Assembly (NCBI RefSeq): GCF_002807035.1
Contig: NZ_NIUC01000002.1
Span: 2,013,267 to 2,077,266, forward strand
Direction: 5' to 3'
DNA from: Algoriphagus formosus
Lineage (GTDB): Bacteria > Bacteroidota > Bacteroidia > Cytophagales > Cyclobacteriaceae
DNA: 64,000 bases
A program made the position numbers and the translations under genes. Shown one piece after another: positions 25,535-32,462 of the stretch (position 1 is its first letter; every line of letters starts with the position of its first letter). Under the pieces are notes generated by a model. That model was not told where the DNA came from and did not search any database. It saw nothing but the letters and a program-made list of their open reading frames with translations.

Positions 25535-25542
25535 TATTTTTG
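25535..25542 (+). promoter_or_regulatory. -7 box (TATTTTTG) upstream of the CBS gene
   Basis: TATTTTTG fits the Bacteroidota TAnnTTTG box and lies 24 nt before the ATG at 25567. A -33 box is not clear. Confidence 0.5.
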
Positions 25543-25566
25543 CCCCAACCCAAATAAAACGAAGAC

Positions 25567-26934
25567 ATGATTTATAATTCCATCATTGAAACCATCGGAA
25601 ATACGCCGATGATCCGACTGAATCGCGTAGCCAAAGACATCAAAGGGGAGGTGCTGGTCAAAGTAGAGTACTTTAATCCAGGCAACTCGATGAAAGATCG
25701 AATGGCTATCAAAATGGTGGAGGATGCCGAGAAGGCAGGAATTTTAAAACCGGGAGGTACCATTATCGAGGGAACCTCAGGTAATACCGGTATGGGGCTT
25801 GCTTTGGCAGCTGTGGCGAAGGGTTACAAGTGCATTTTTACCATGGCTGATAAGCAGTCCAAAGAAAAGATTGATATCCTCAAGGCTGTGGGTGCAGAAG
25901 TGATCGTCTGCCCAACCAATGTTGCGCCTGAAGATCCAAGGTCTTACTACTCCGTTGCTCGGAAATTGAATGCAGATATCCCCAATTCTTTTTACCCCAA
26001 TCAGTATGACAACATGTCCAACACGGCCGCTCACTATGAGACAACCGGGCCTGAGATTTGGAAGGATACCGATGGAAAGATTACCCATTATGCTGCAGGA
26101 GTCGGTACAGGTGGGTCCATGTGTGGTACGGCTACTTACTTGAAGGAGCAGAACCCAAATATTGTGACTGTGGGAATAGATACCTATGGTTCAGTTTTCA
26201 AAAAATACAAGGAAACCGGGGTCTTCGACGAAAAGGAGGTTTATCCTTATTTGACAGAAGGAATCGGAGAAGACATCCTTCCCAAAAATGTCAACTTCGA
26301 CGTGATTGACCATTTTATCAAAGTGACTGATAAGGATGCTGCGGTCATGACCCGACGTCTCGCTCGTGAGGAAGGACTCTTTATCGGATGGTCTTGTGGT
26401 GCTGCCGTTCATGGTGCATTGGAGTGGGCGAGAGAAAATTTGAAAGAAGGCGATCAAATGGTGGTGATTTTACCAGATCATGGTACGCGTTATTTGGGCA
26501 AGGTTTACAATGACGATTGGATGCGGAATCATGGGTTTATGGAGGATAAAAGCTATGCTACGGCTAGGGATATTATCTCCAAGCGACCTTCAGATTATAG
26601 TTTGATCGCCGTGAAAAAATCAGATGCAGTAAGAGAGGCAATTGCACTGATGAATAAAACTAGTGTATCTCAAATCCCGGTTTTGGACGGAGGGGAAGTA
26701 GTAGGAAGTGTCACCGATACCAAATTGCTTTCCAAGATCATTGAGAATCCGGTTTTGAAGGACGCACATGTGTCCGATGTGATGGAAGATTCCATGACTT
26801 TCGTAGCTGGTGATAGCACGCTAGATGTACTTTCTTCCATGATCGAGAAGGAAAAAGCGGTTTTGGTACGAGATGCTAATGGAAATATTCATATTATTAC
26901 CAAGCATGATATTTTAGAAGCCTTCACCAATTAA
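25567..26934 (+). CDS. Cystathionine beta-synthase with C-terminal CBS pair
   Basis: A 455-residue PLP enzyme of the cysteine synthase/CBS family, condensing serine (or O-acetylserine) with homocysteine or sulfide. The PLP lysine sits in NPGNSMKDRMA near 44, the substrate loop is EGTSGNTGMGLALA and the phosphate-binding glycine loop is GVGTGGSMCGT. Residues about 335-455 form two CBS domains (AVREAIALMNKTSVSQIPVL, DVMEDSMTFVAG), which often sense adenosyl ligands. The C-terminal CBS pair favours beta-synthase over plain cysteine synthase. Confidence 0.9.
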   Translation: MIYNSIIETIGNTPMIRLNRVAKDIKGEVLVKVEYFNPGNSMKDRMAIKMVEDAEKAGILKPGGTIIEGTSGNTGMGLALAAVAKGYKCIFTMADKQSKEKIDILKAVGAEVIVCPTNVAPEDPRSYYSVARKLNADIPNSFYPNQYDNMSNTAAHYETTGPEIWKDTDGKITHYAAGVGTGGSMCGTATYLKEQNPNIVTVGIDTYGSVFKKYKETGVFDEKEVYPYLTEGIGEDILPKNVNFDVIDHFIKVTDKDAAVMTRRLAREEGLFIGWSCGAAVHGALEWARENLKEGDQMVVILPDHGTRYLGKVYNDDWMRNHGFMEDKSYATARDIISKRPSDYSLIAVKKSDAVREAIALMNKTSVSQIPVLDGGEVVGSVTDTKLLSKIIENPVLKDAHVSDVMEDSMTFVAGDSTLDVLSSMIEKEKAVLVRDANGNIHIITKHDILEAFTN

Positions 26935-26940
26935 TCTTCC

Positions 26941-27612
26941 ATGATCAATCCGAATAAGCTGGAGCAGATGCTCCAAAGGCCTGTACATTTTGACATTGAT
27001 AAGGCCTTAAGACGAGGCTGGGAGCTGTTTACCTCCAACCCAGGAATGTTTATAGCTTTTTTCTTGGTAATAATTGCAATTTCTGCGGGAGCTACTTGGT
27101 TTCTCGAAGATTTTGCTGGGATTATTTCCATCTTCGTCACTCCAGCTTTGACAGCAGGCTTTTATTTAGCTGCTAATCGGGTTAGTCGTGAGGAGCCACT
27201 CGAATTCAATCACTTCTTTGATGGCTTCAAGTTTTGGTTTCCGGTAATAGTGGTTAATCTGGTAGTCGGTATTTTGACTGTTTTGGGGATTATTGCACTG
27301 ATTATTCCGGGGATCTATTTGGCAGTGGCTTATAGTTTTGCTATGCCATTTGTGTTATTTGCCGGCTTGGAGTTCTGGACCTCGATGGAATTTAGTAGGA
27401 AGCTGATCACCAAAATCTGGTGGCGTTTTTTCGCATTTCTATTACTCCTATTAGTGATTAATCTAGTAGGCTTGCTCTTTTTAGGGGTAGGTCTTTTGGT
27501 AACAGGTCCCGTTAGCTATTTAGCAATCTATGCCGCTTTTGAGGATTTGACAGGAGACTATTTAGTAGAAGATGAGGGAACTGTCAATCTTCCTCATGCG
27601 CCAGAAGCATAG
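26941..27612 (+). CDS. Integral membrane protein, DUF975-like
   Basis: A 223-residue protein. Its N-terminal amphipathic region (FDIDKALRRGWELFTSNPG) is followed by about five membrane segments, with VGILTVLGIIALIIPGIYLAVAYSFAMPF resembling the IPGI motif of DUF975-type proteins. It starts 6 nt after the CBS gene and its last 29 nt overlap the 3' end of the convergent acyltransferase gene. The function is unknown. Confidence 0.75.
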   Translation: MINPNKLEQMLQRPVHFDIDKALRRGWELFTSNPGMFIAFFLVIIAISAGATWFLEDFAGIISIFVTPALTAGFYLAANRVSREEPLEFNHFFDGFKFWFPVIVVNLVVGILTVLGIIALIIPGIYLAVAYSFAMPFVLFAGLEFWTSMEFSRKLITKIWWRFFAFLLLLLVINLVGLLFLGVGLLVTGPVSYLAIYAAFEDLTGDYLVEDEGTVNLPHAPEA

Positions 27613-28318
27613 CCTCAAGTCGGTTACGGCATTTGGCTGTGTAATCATCAACAGCAGTGGGTGAGGGATGGGATGGCTGTAAAGCTTCTGAGAAATAAAT
27701 TCTGATTTTTCCTGGTCTTAGCAAAAGCGATCCCCGCTTCATTATCCGATCGGCTCCTATTACTGCCATGGGTAAAATTGGGATTTGACTTTCGATGGAA
27801 AGGCGAAAAGCTCCCTTGTGAAAAGGCAGCAGGGTTTCTGAGCTGTCATTTCGGGTTCCTTCCGGTGCTACGACCACAGATTTACCTTTGGAAAGGATTT
27901 CGACGAGTTTTTCCAGACTTATTCTTCGGGACTCGGTGGAGGTACGATCCACCCAAATGGCAAACCTACCCACAATCCAACCGAAAACCGGGATCTTCGA
28001 AAGCTCCATTTTACCAAGGGCTTTCAGCGTTTGAGGGATAGCCATGGGGATGACCGGCGCGTCCACAAAAGAACGGTGATTGAAAATGAAAATGTAGGGC
28101 TGTGTTCGATCAATGTATTCCAATCCTTCTACCTGATAGCGTATCCCGGAGAGGAAAGACCAGATTCCAGCCCACAGTCGGATAAAGAAAAAGGAAATTC
28201 GATCGCCACGTTCAGAAATCAAGGAAGGAATTACCATAAATAGCCCAAGCAAAATCATCAAGATGATGAAAATCAAGGCTGAGTAAATCGTATAAATCCA
28301 TTGGAAGAACTTGATCAT
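27584..28318 (-). CDS. 1-acyl-sn-glycerol-3-phosphate acyltransferase (PlsC type)
   Basis: A 244-residue membrane enzyme that acylates lysophosphatidic acid to phosphatidic acid in phospholipid synthesis. An N-terminal hydrophobic segment (about 8-30) is followed by the catalytic NHRSFVD (H-x4-D), FAIWVDRTS and the substrate-binding VAPEGTRND, with a later IPILPMAVIGA. Its 3' end overlaps the convergent membrane protein gene by 29 nt. Its start region also carries a plus-strand promoter-like pair. Confidence 0.9.
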   Translation of the reverse strand: MIKFFQWIYTIYSALIFIILMILLGLFMVIPSLISERGDRISFFFIRLWAGIWSFLSGIRYQVEGLEYIDRTQPYIFIFNHRSFVDAPVIPMAIPQTLKALGKMELSKIPVFGWIVGRFAIWVDRTSTESRRISLEKLVEILSKGKSVVVAPEGTRNDSSETLLPFHKGAFRLSIESQIPILPMAVIGADRIMKRGSLLLRPGKIRIYFSEALQPSHPSPTAVDDYTAKCRNRLEAMLLAHEED

Positions 28319-28339
28319 CCGAAATAATCGTTATTTTTG
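28311..28339 (+). promoter_or_regulatory. Promoter-like pair pointing into the gap before rpsA
   Basis: TTG at 28311-28313 and TATTTTTG at 28332-28339 are 18 nt apart, a fair fit to the Bacteroidota consensus on the plus strand. No ORF follows; a terminator lies 36 nt downstream, which would give a transcript of about 55-60 nt. Confidence 0.4.
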
Positions 28340-28374
28340 GGTTCGAAAATAATCCTTTAACTCTTTGCTTGCAC

Positions 28375-28404
28375 AAGCCCCGATGCGTTTCGGGGCTTTT
28401 TCTT
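28375..28404 (+). terminator. Terminator upstream of the rpsA promoter
   Basis: AAGCCCCGA pairs with TCGGGGCTT around TGCGTT, followed by TTTTCTTTT on the plus strand. No plus-strand gene ends just upstream (the neighbour at 28318 runs leftward), so it belongs either to a short RNA from the promoter at 28311 or acts as insulation. Confidence 0.75.
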
Positions 28405-28464
28405 TTAAAGGACAATTTCCAAAGTTTTTTCAAAATGATGCTATCCCTTTAATTTTTTATAGGA

Positions 28465-28497
28465 TTTTCTAGAAATCACAGAAAATCAGTACCTTTG
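28465..28497 (+). promoter_or_regulatory. rpsA promoter
   Basis: TACCTTTG at 28490-28497 matches TAnnTTTG closely; a weak -33 (TTTTCT, 28465-28470) lies 19 nt upstream. The leader would be about 110 nt with an imperfect hairpin near 28555-28605 (CCGCCACTT...AAGTGG), which could mediate S1 autogenous control. Confidence 0.65.
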
Positions 28498-28613
28498 CAG
28501 TCCGTTCGGGTGAGCGGGGTGCTTTGGAATAGTCTAACGCATTGATCTTCAAACAAAAAACCGCCACTTCATGATCCGAAAGTGGTTCGGAATTACAAGG
28601 ATCAAACACTATT

Positions 28614-30374
28614 ATGTCAAACAATTCAGATTTTAACTGGGAAAACTTCGAGACCAAAGGATTCGGAGAAGGGTACTCCAAAGAGCAGCGTGAGCAAATG
28701 GCCGCGATGTATGAGGGTACATTGAACGAGATCACTGAGAAAGAAGTGATCAAAGGAACTGTAGTAGGTGTGAACGATAAGGACGTGATCATCAATATTG
28801 GTTTCAAATCCGATGGCTTGGTTCCATTGAACGAATTCCGTGACTTGGAATCCATCAAGCCAGGTGACGAAGTAGAAGTATTCATCGAAGAGCAAGAGAA
28901 TGCTTTGGGTCAGTTGATCCTTTCCCGTAAAAAAGCCAAAATCGTCAAGGCTTGGCAGGACATCGAGAGCGCGTTCGAAAATGACAGCGTGATCGAAGGA
29001 CTTGTAAAGCGTAGAACCAAAGGTGGTTTGATCGTAGATATCTACGGTGTAGAAGCCTTCTTGCCAGGTTCTCAGATTGACGTGAAGCCTATCAGAGATT
29101 TCGATATCTATGTAGGTAAGAAAATGGAAGTGAAAGTGGTGAAAATCAACCACGCTAACGATAACGTAGTCGTTTCTCACAAAGTCTTGATCGAGAAAGA
29201 TCTCGAGAAGCAAAAAGCAGAAATCCTCAACAACCTAGAGAAAGGTCAGGTATTGGAAGGTGTGATCAAGAACATGACCAACTTCGGTGTATTCATCGAT
29301 TTGGGTGGTGTAGATGGTCTACTTCACATCACAGACATCTCTTGGGGACGTATCAATCATCCAGAGGAAGTATTGCAGCTTGACCAGAAAGTACAGATCG
29401 TTGTATTGGACTTCGATGATGACAAGAAGCGTATTTCACTAGGTATGAAGCAATTGACTGCTCATCCTTGGGATTCTTTGGCAGGCAGCCTAGAGGTTGG
29501 TTCCAAAGTACAAGGTAAGATCGTCAATGTAGCTGATTACGGTGCGTTCTTGGAGTTGGCTCCTGGAGTTGAAGGTTTGATCCACGTTTCTGAAATGAGC
29601 TGGTCTCAGCACTTGAGAAACCCAGCTGACTTCGTGAAAGTAGGAGACGAAATCGAAGCAGTTGTATTGACTTTGGACAAGGACGAAAGAAAGATGTCTT
29701 TGGGTATCAAGCAATTGACCGAAGATCCTTGGACTAAGGAAGATATGTCTACCAAATATGCGGTAGGTACCAAGCATAAAGGTGTGGTTCGTAACTTGAC
29801 TAACTTCGGTCTTTTCCTAGAAATGGAAGAGGGTATCGACGGTTTGGTTCACGTATCTGACCTTTCTTGGACTAAGAAAATCAAGCACCCATCTGAGTTT
29901 GTTAAAGTAGGTGATGAGCTTGATGTAGCTGTATTGGAGCTTGACGTAGAAAACAGAAGATTGGCCTTGGGTCATAAGCAGCTTGAAGAGAATCCATGGG
30001 ATACTTTCGAGAATGTATTCCCAATCGGTTCTGATCACAAGTGTACTGTTGTTTCTAAGAATGACAAAGGCGCAGTATTGGAGCTTCCTTACGGACTAGA
30101 AGGATTTGCTACTTCCAAAAACTTGGAGAAGGAAGACGGATCTCAAGTTGAGGTTGGTGAGTCTTTGGATTTCAAAGTGATGGAATTCTCTAAAGATGAC
30201 AAGCGAATTGTTCTTTCTCACACAGCTACTTTCCGTGAAGATGTGAAGCCAGCTCCTGCTAAGAAGGCTCCTAAGAAGAAAGAAACTTCTTCCTCTGAGC
30301 CTGCTGAAAAGTCTACCCTAGGTGATTTGGATGCTTTGGCAGAGTTGAAAGAGAAAATGGAAGGCAAAAAATAA
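28614..30374 (+). CDS. rpsA: 30S ribosomal protein S1
   Basis: A 586-residue protein with six S1/OB-fold repeats, starting near residues 45, 125, 210, 295, 382 and 468; the clearest cores are NFGVFIDLGGVDGLLHITD, DYGAFLELAPGVEGLIHVSE and NFGLFLEMEEGIDGLVHVSD. It binds mRNA on the small subunit. The C-terminal tail is Lys/Ala/Ser-rich (PAPAKKAPKKKE). It has its own promoter and terminator and a preferred-codon look distinct from flanking genes, as expected of a highly expressed gene. Confidence 0.97.
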   Translation: MSNNSDFNWENFETKGFGEGYSKEQREQMAAMYEGTLNEITEKEVIKGTVVGVNDKDVIINIGFKSDGLVPLNEFRDLESIKPGDEVEVFIEEQENALGQLILSRKKAKIVKAWQDIESAFENDSVIEGLVKRRTKGGLIVDIYGVEAFLPGSQIDVKPIRDFDIYVGKKMEVKVVKINHANDNVVVSHKVLIEKDLEKQKAEILNNLEKGQVLEGVIKNMTNFGVFIDLGGVDGLLHITDISWGRINHPEEVLQLDQKVQIVVLDFDDDKKRISLGMKQLTAHPWDSLAGSLEVGSKVQGKIVNVADYGAFLELAPGVEGLIHVSEMSWSQHLRNPADFVKVGDEIEAVVLTLDKDERKMSLGIKQLTEDPWTKEDMSTKYAVGTKHKGVVRNLTNFGLFLEMEEGIDGLVHVSDLSWTKKIKHPSEFVKVGDELDVAVLELDVENRRLALGHKQLEENPWDTFENVFPIGSDHKCTVVSKNDKGAVLELPYGLEGFATSKNLEKEDGSQVEVGESLDFKVMEFSKDDKRIVLSHTATFREDVKPAPAKKAPKKKETSSSEPAEKSTLGDLDALAELKEKMEGKK

Positions 30375-30419
30375 GAAGCTAGATTTTAGAATCTAGAAGA
30401 AATGTCTTCAAATAATTGA

Positions 30420-30450
30420 AAACGCCGGCTGAAAAGTCGGCGTTTTTTTT
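30420..30450 (+). terminator. rpsA terminator
   Basis: AACGCCGGCT pairs with AGTCGGCGTT (one G-U) over GAAA, then a run of eight T. Confidence 0.85.
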
Positions 30451-30594
30451 GGTTCGAAATCTTCCTGATCCCTAGCTTTGAATACGACTTGTTTGATGGT
30501 TGCAAATGGTGTAGCCATCAGGAGATTGCCTTAGCGTGAGGAGGCGATTGGCTTTACCTTCGGTAGGAAGGCCTACCGTGGGCAGGCAGGTTCT

Positions 30595-30608
30595 AACCGC
30601 TGTACAAG
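30595..30608 (-). repeat. 14-bp copy of part of tRNA-Cys
   Basis: The 14 bases at 30688-30701 (variable loop and T-stem of tRNA-Cys) recur exactly here, downstream of the tRNA on its own strand. Flanking sequence is GC-rich with imperfect inverted repeats (CCTTCGGTAGGAAGG, GCCTACCGTGGGCAGGC). No gene is seen in 30451-30636. Confidence 0.5.
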
Positions 30609-30636
30609 CTTTAAGTCATTGGAATAAGTCAAAAAG

Positions 30637-30666
30637 AAAAAGCACCCTTTTCAGGATGCTTTTTTG
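30637..30666 (-). terminator. Terminator after tRNA-Cys
   Basis: On the minus strand AAAAAGCATCC pairs with GGGTGCTTTTT over TGAAAA (one G-U), with a T-rich run, just downstream of the tRNA 3' end. Confidence 0.75.
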
Positions 30667-30669
30667 TTG

Positions 30670-30740
30670 AGGTCGCGAGCGGATTCGAACCGCTGTACAA
30701 GGTTTTGCAGACCTCTGCCTAGCCACTCGGCCACGCGACC
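30670..30740 (-). tRNA. tRNA-Cys (anticodon GCA)
   Basis: A 71-nt tRNA on the minus strand: acceptor GGTCGCG/CGCGACC, anticodon loop CTGCAAA with GCA, T arm with GGTTCGAATCC, and discriminator T as expected for cysteine. The CCA end is not encoded. Confidence 0.95.
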
Positions 30741-31090
30741 AATCGAATTTTACTGAAAACAATTTGCAGTAATGAAATAGTTTCAGAGCTTTTAACTCTC
30801 GAAAGCAAATCGTAATCGGTGGGCAAAGGTAGTTATATTTGGCTTGTAAGCCAAAATCGATCTTCGAATTTTCACGACTTTTTTTGATGCCTATAAAGAA
30901 GGTTTATTCAATTTGAATACAGGATTTATAGCAGATATAATAGGTGAAATTTGGTAGGTGTAAATTGTATTTATTTATAAAGATTCTAAATTAAAACCTT
31001 TAGGAATTAACTGCGATAAGTAATTGTAAATCAATTGACTATATTCATAAATGATCGAGTTTGAGCTTGATTGTTTAAATATTGTCCGTA

Positions 31091-31121
31091 TTTGAAAAAT
31101 AAACCCCGGATACTACCTTTG
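31091..31121 (+). promoter_or_regulatory. Promoter of the ACIII-caa3 operon
   Basis: TTTG at 31091-31094 and TACCTTTG at 31114-31121 are 19 nt apart, a near-perfect Bacteroidota housekeeping promoter, with a 44-nt leader to actA. Of the rest of the gap 30741-31165, 30953-30985 loosely resembles the 7-8 kb hairpin repeat; no gene is seen. Confidence 0.8.
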
Positions 31122-31165
31122 CAGGGGTTATTGAAGACCGAATAAACTATTTAATTAGCTATAAT

Positions 31166-32431
31166 ATGTTATCCAAACGCTCGTTAGTAGGAGTTCCATT
31201 GAAATTCCACACACTGGCATTGCTGTTTTTCCTGTTCTTGGGCGGACAGGTTTTCGCCGCAGATCCGGCAGTAAGCGACAGTGAGGAAGCCATCTCGGCA
31301 GGTAAGTCAGTTTTTAACGCAAACTGTAAGACTTGTCATAAATTGGATCAAAAGGCTGTTGGGCCTGCCTTGAGAGGTATCACCGACAGAAGATCCATCG
31401 AGTGGGCCAAAAGTTTCATCAAGAACTCTCAGGCAGTAATCGCCTCAGGTGATGAGTATGCCAACAATCTCTATGCAGAGTACAACAATTTGATGATGCC
31501 ACAGCATGAGTTTTTGTCTGATGCAGATCTAGACAATCTCTTGGCATATATCGAATATGGAGACAAAGTTGATCCTGCTGCTGAAGCTGCAGCTGCCGCT
31601 GCCGCGGGTGGTGAAGCTGGTGCTGGAGGAGGAGGAATCCCTACTCAATACCTCACCATTATCATTGTGGTGTTGGTCATTGTTCTATTCCTTATCCTCG
31701 TTGTTTTGGGATTGATTATTTCTATCCTGACCAAATATGTCAATAAGCAGGATCTCGACGAGACAGATAAAGAGTTTGTATCTCAGAAGTTTGAGTTTGG
31801 AAAAGTATTTAAGAGCGATGCTTTCATCATCATTGTAACTGCTTTGGTGGTGGCATTAGTTGCAAAAACAGCAATTGATGGTCTCTACACAGTAGGTGTG
31901 CAGCAGGGTTATGCGCCTACACAGCCTATCGCTTATTCCCATGCTTTGCATGCGGGTACCCTTGAGATCGAATGTCAATATTGTCATACTGGAGTGGAAA
32001 TTGGTAAATCCGCTAACATTCCATCTGCCAACATTTGTATGAACTGTCACATGCACGTGCAGAACGTACAGGGCCAAGATGGTATTTCTCCAGAGATCCA
32101 AAAGATCTACGACGCAATCGATAACAATCAGCCGATTGAATGGGTGAGAATTCACAATCTCCCTGATTTGGCTTACTTCAATCACTCTCAGCACGTGAAG
32201 GTGGGAGGAATTGAGTGTCAAACTTGTCACGGTCCTATCCAAGAAATGGAAGTTGTCTATCAGTACTCATCTCTGACCATGGGATGGTGTATCGACTGCC
32301 ACCGTCAGACCGAAATCAATGCGCAAGGAAACGAGTACTACGACAAATTGGTACAGCTTCACTCTGATTCTAAAGATGCCTTGAAAGTTAAGGACATCGG
32401 AGGTTTGGAATGTGCTAAGTGTCATTACTAA
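31166..32431 (+). CDS. actA: ActA: multiheme cytochrome c subunit of ACIII, with N-terminal monoheme domain
   Basis: A 421-residue periplasm-facing cytochrome of Alternative Complex III, which oxidises menaquinol and passes electrons to cytochrome c or oxidase. A signal peptide (about 1-31) leads to a class I cytochrome domain with CKTCH at 54-58 and a likely Met ligand in LMMPQHEF. An Ala/Gly linker and membrane segment (about 168-192) follow, a second hydrophobic stretch near 218-236, and the ActA pentaheme part with CQYCH, CMNCH, CQTCH, CIDCH and CAKCH. That is six CxxCH sites against five in the basic ActA, so a monoheme domain is fused in front. First gene of the operon. Confidence 0.92.
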   Translation: MLSKRSLVGVPLKFHTLALLFFLFLGGQVFAADPAVSDSEEAISAGKSVFNANCKTCHKLDQKAVGPALRGITDRRSIEWAKSFIKNSQAVIASGDEYANNLYAEYNNLMMPQHEFLSDADLDNLLAYIEYGDKVDPAAEAAAAAAAGGEAGAGGGGIPTQYLTIIIVVLVIVLFLILVVLGLIISILTKYVNKQDLDETDKEFVSQKFEFGKVFKSDAFIIIVTALVVALVAKTAIDGLYTVGVQQGYAPTQPIAYSHALHAGTLEIECQYCHTGVEIGKSANIPSANICMNCHMHVQNVQGQDGISPEIQKIYDAIDNNQPIEWVRIHNLPDLAYFNHSQHVKVGGIECQTCHGPIQEMEVVYQYSSLTMGWCIDCHRQTEINAQGNEYYDKLVQLHSDSKDALKVKDIGGLECAKCHY

Positions 32432-32462
32432 AAAAATCTGAAATCTATTCCTAGATCATAAA

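Noticed and set aside
28498..28613. Riboswitch in the rpsA leader
   Set aside because: Only a short imperfect hairpin is seen; no known riboswitch core could be matched by eye.
28626..29213. 195-aa minus-strand ORF within rpsA
   Set aside because: Shadow of the S1 domain repeats in a highly biased coding region.
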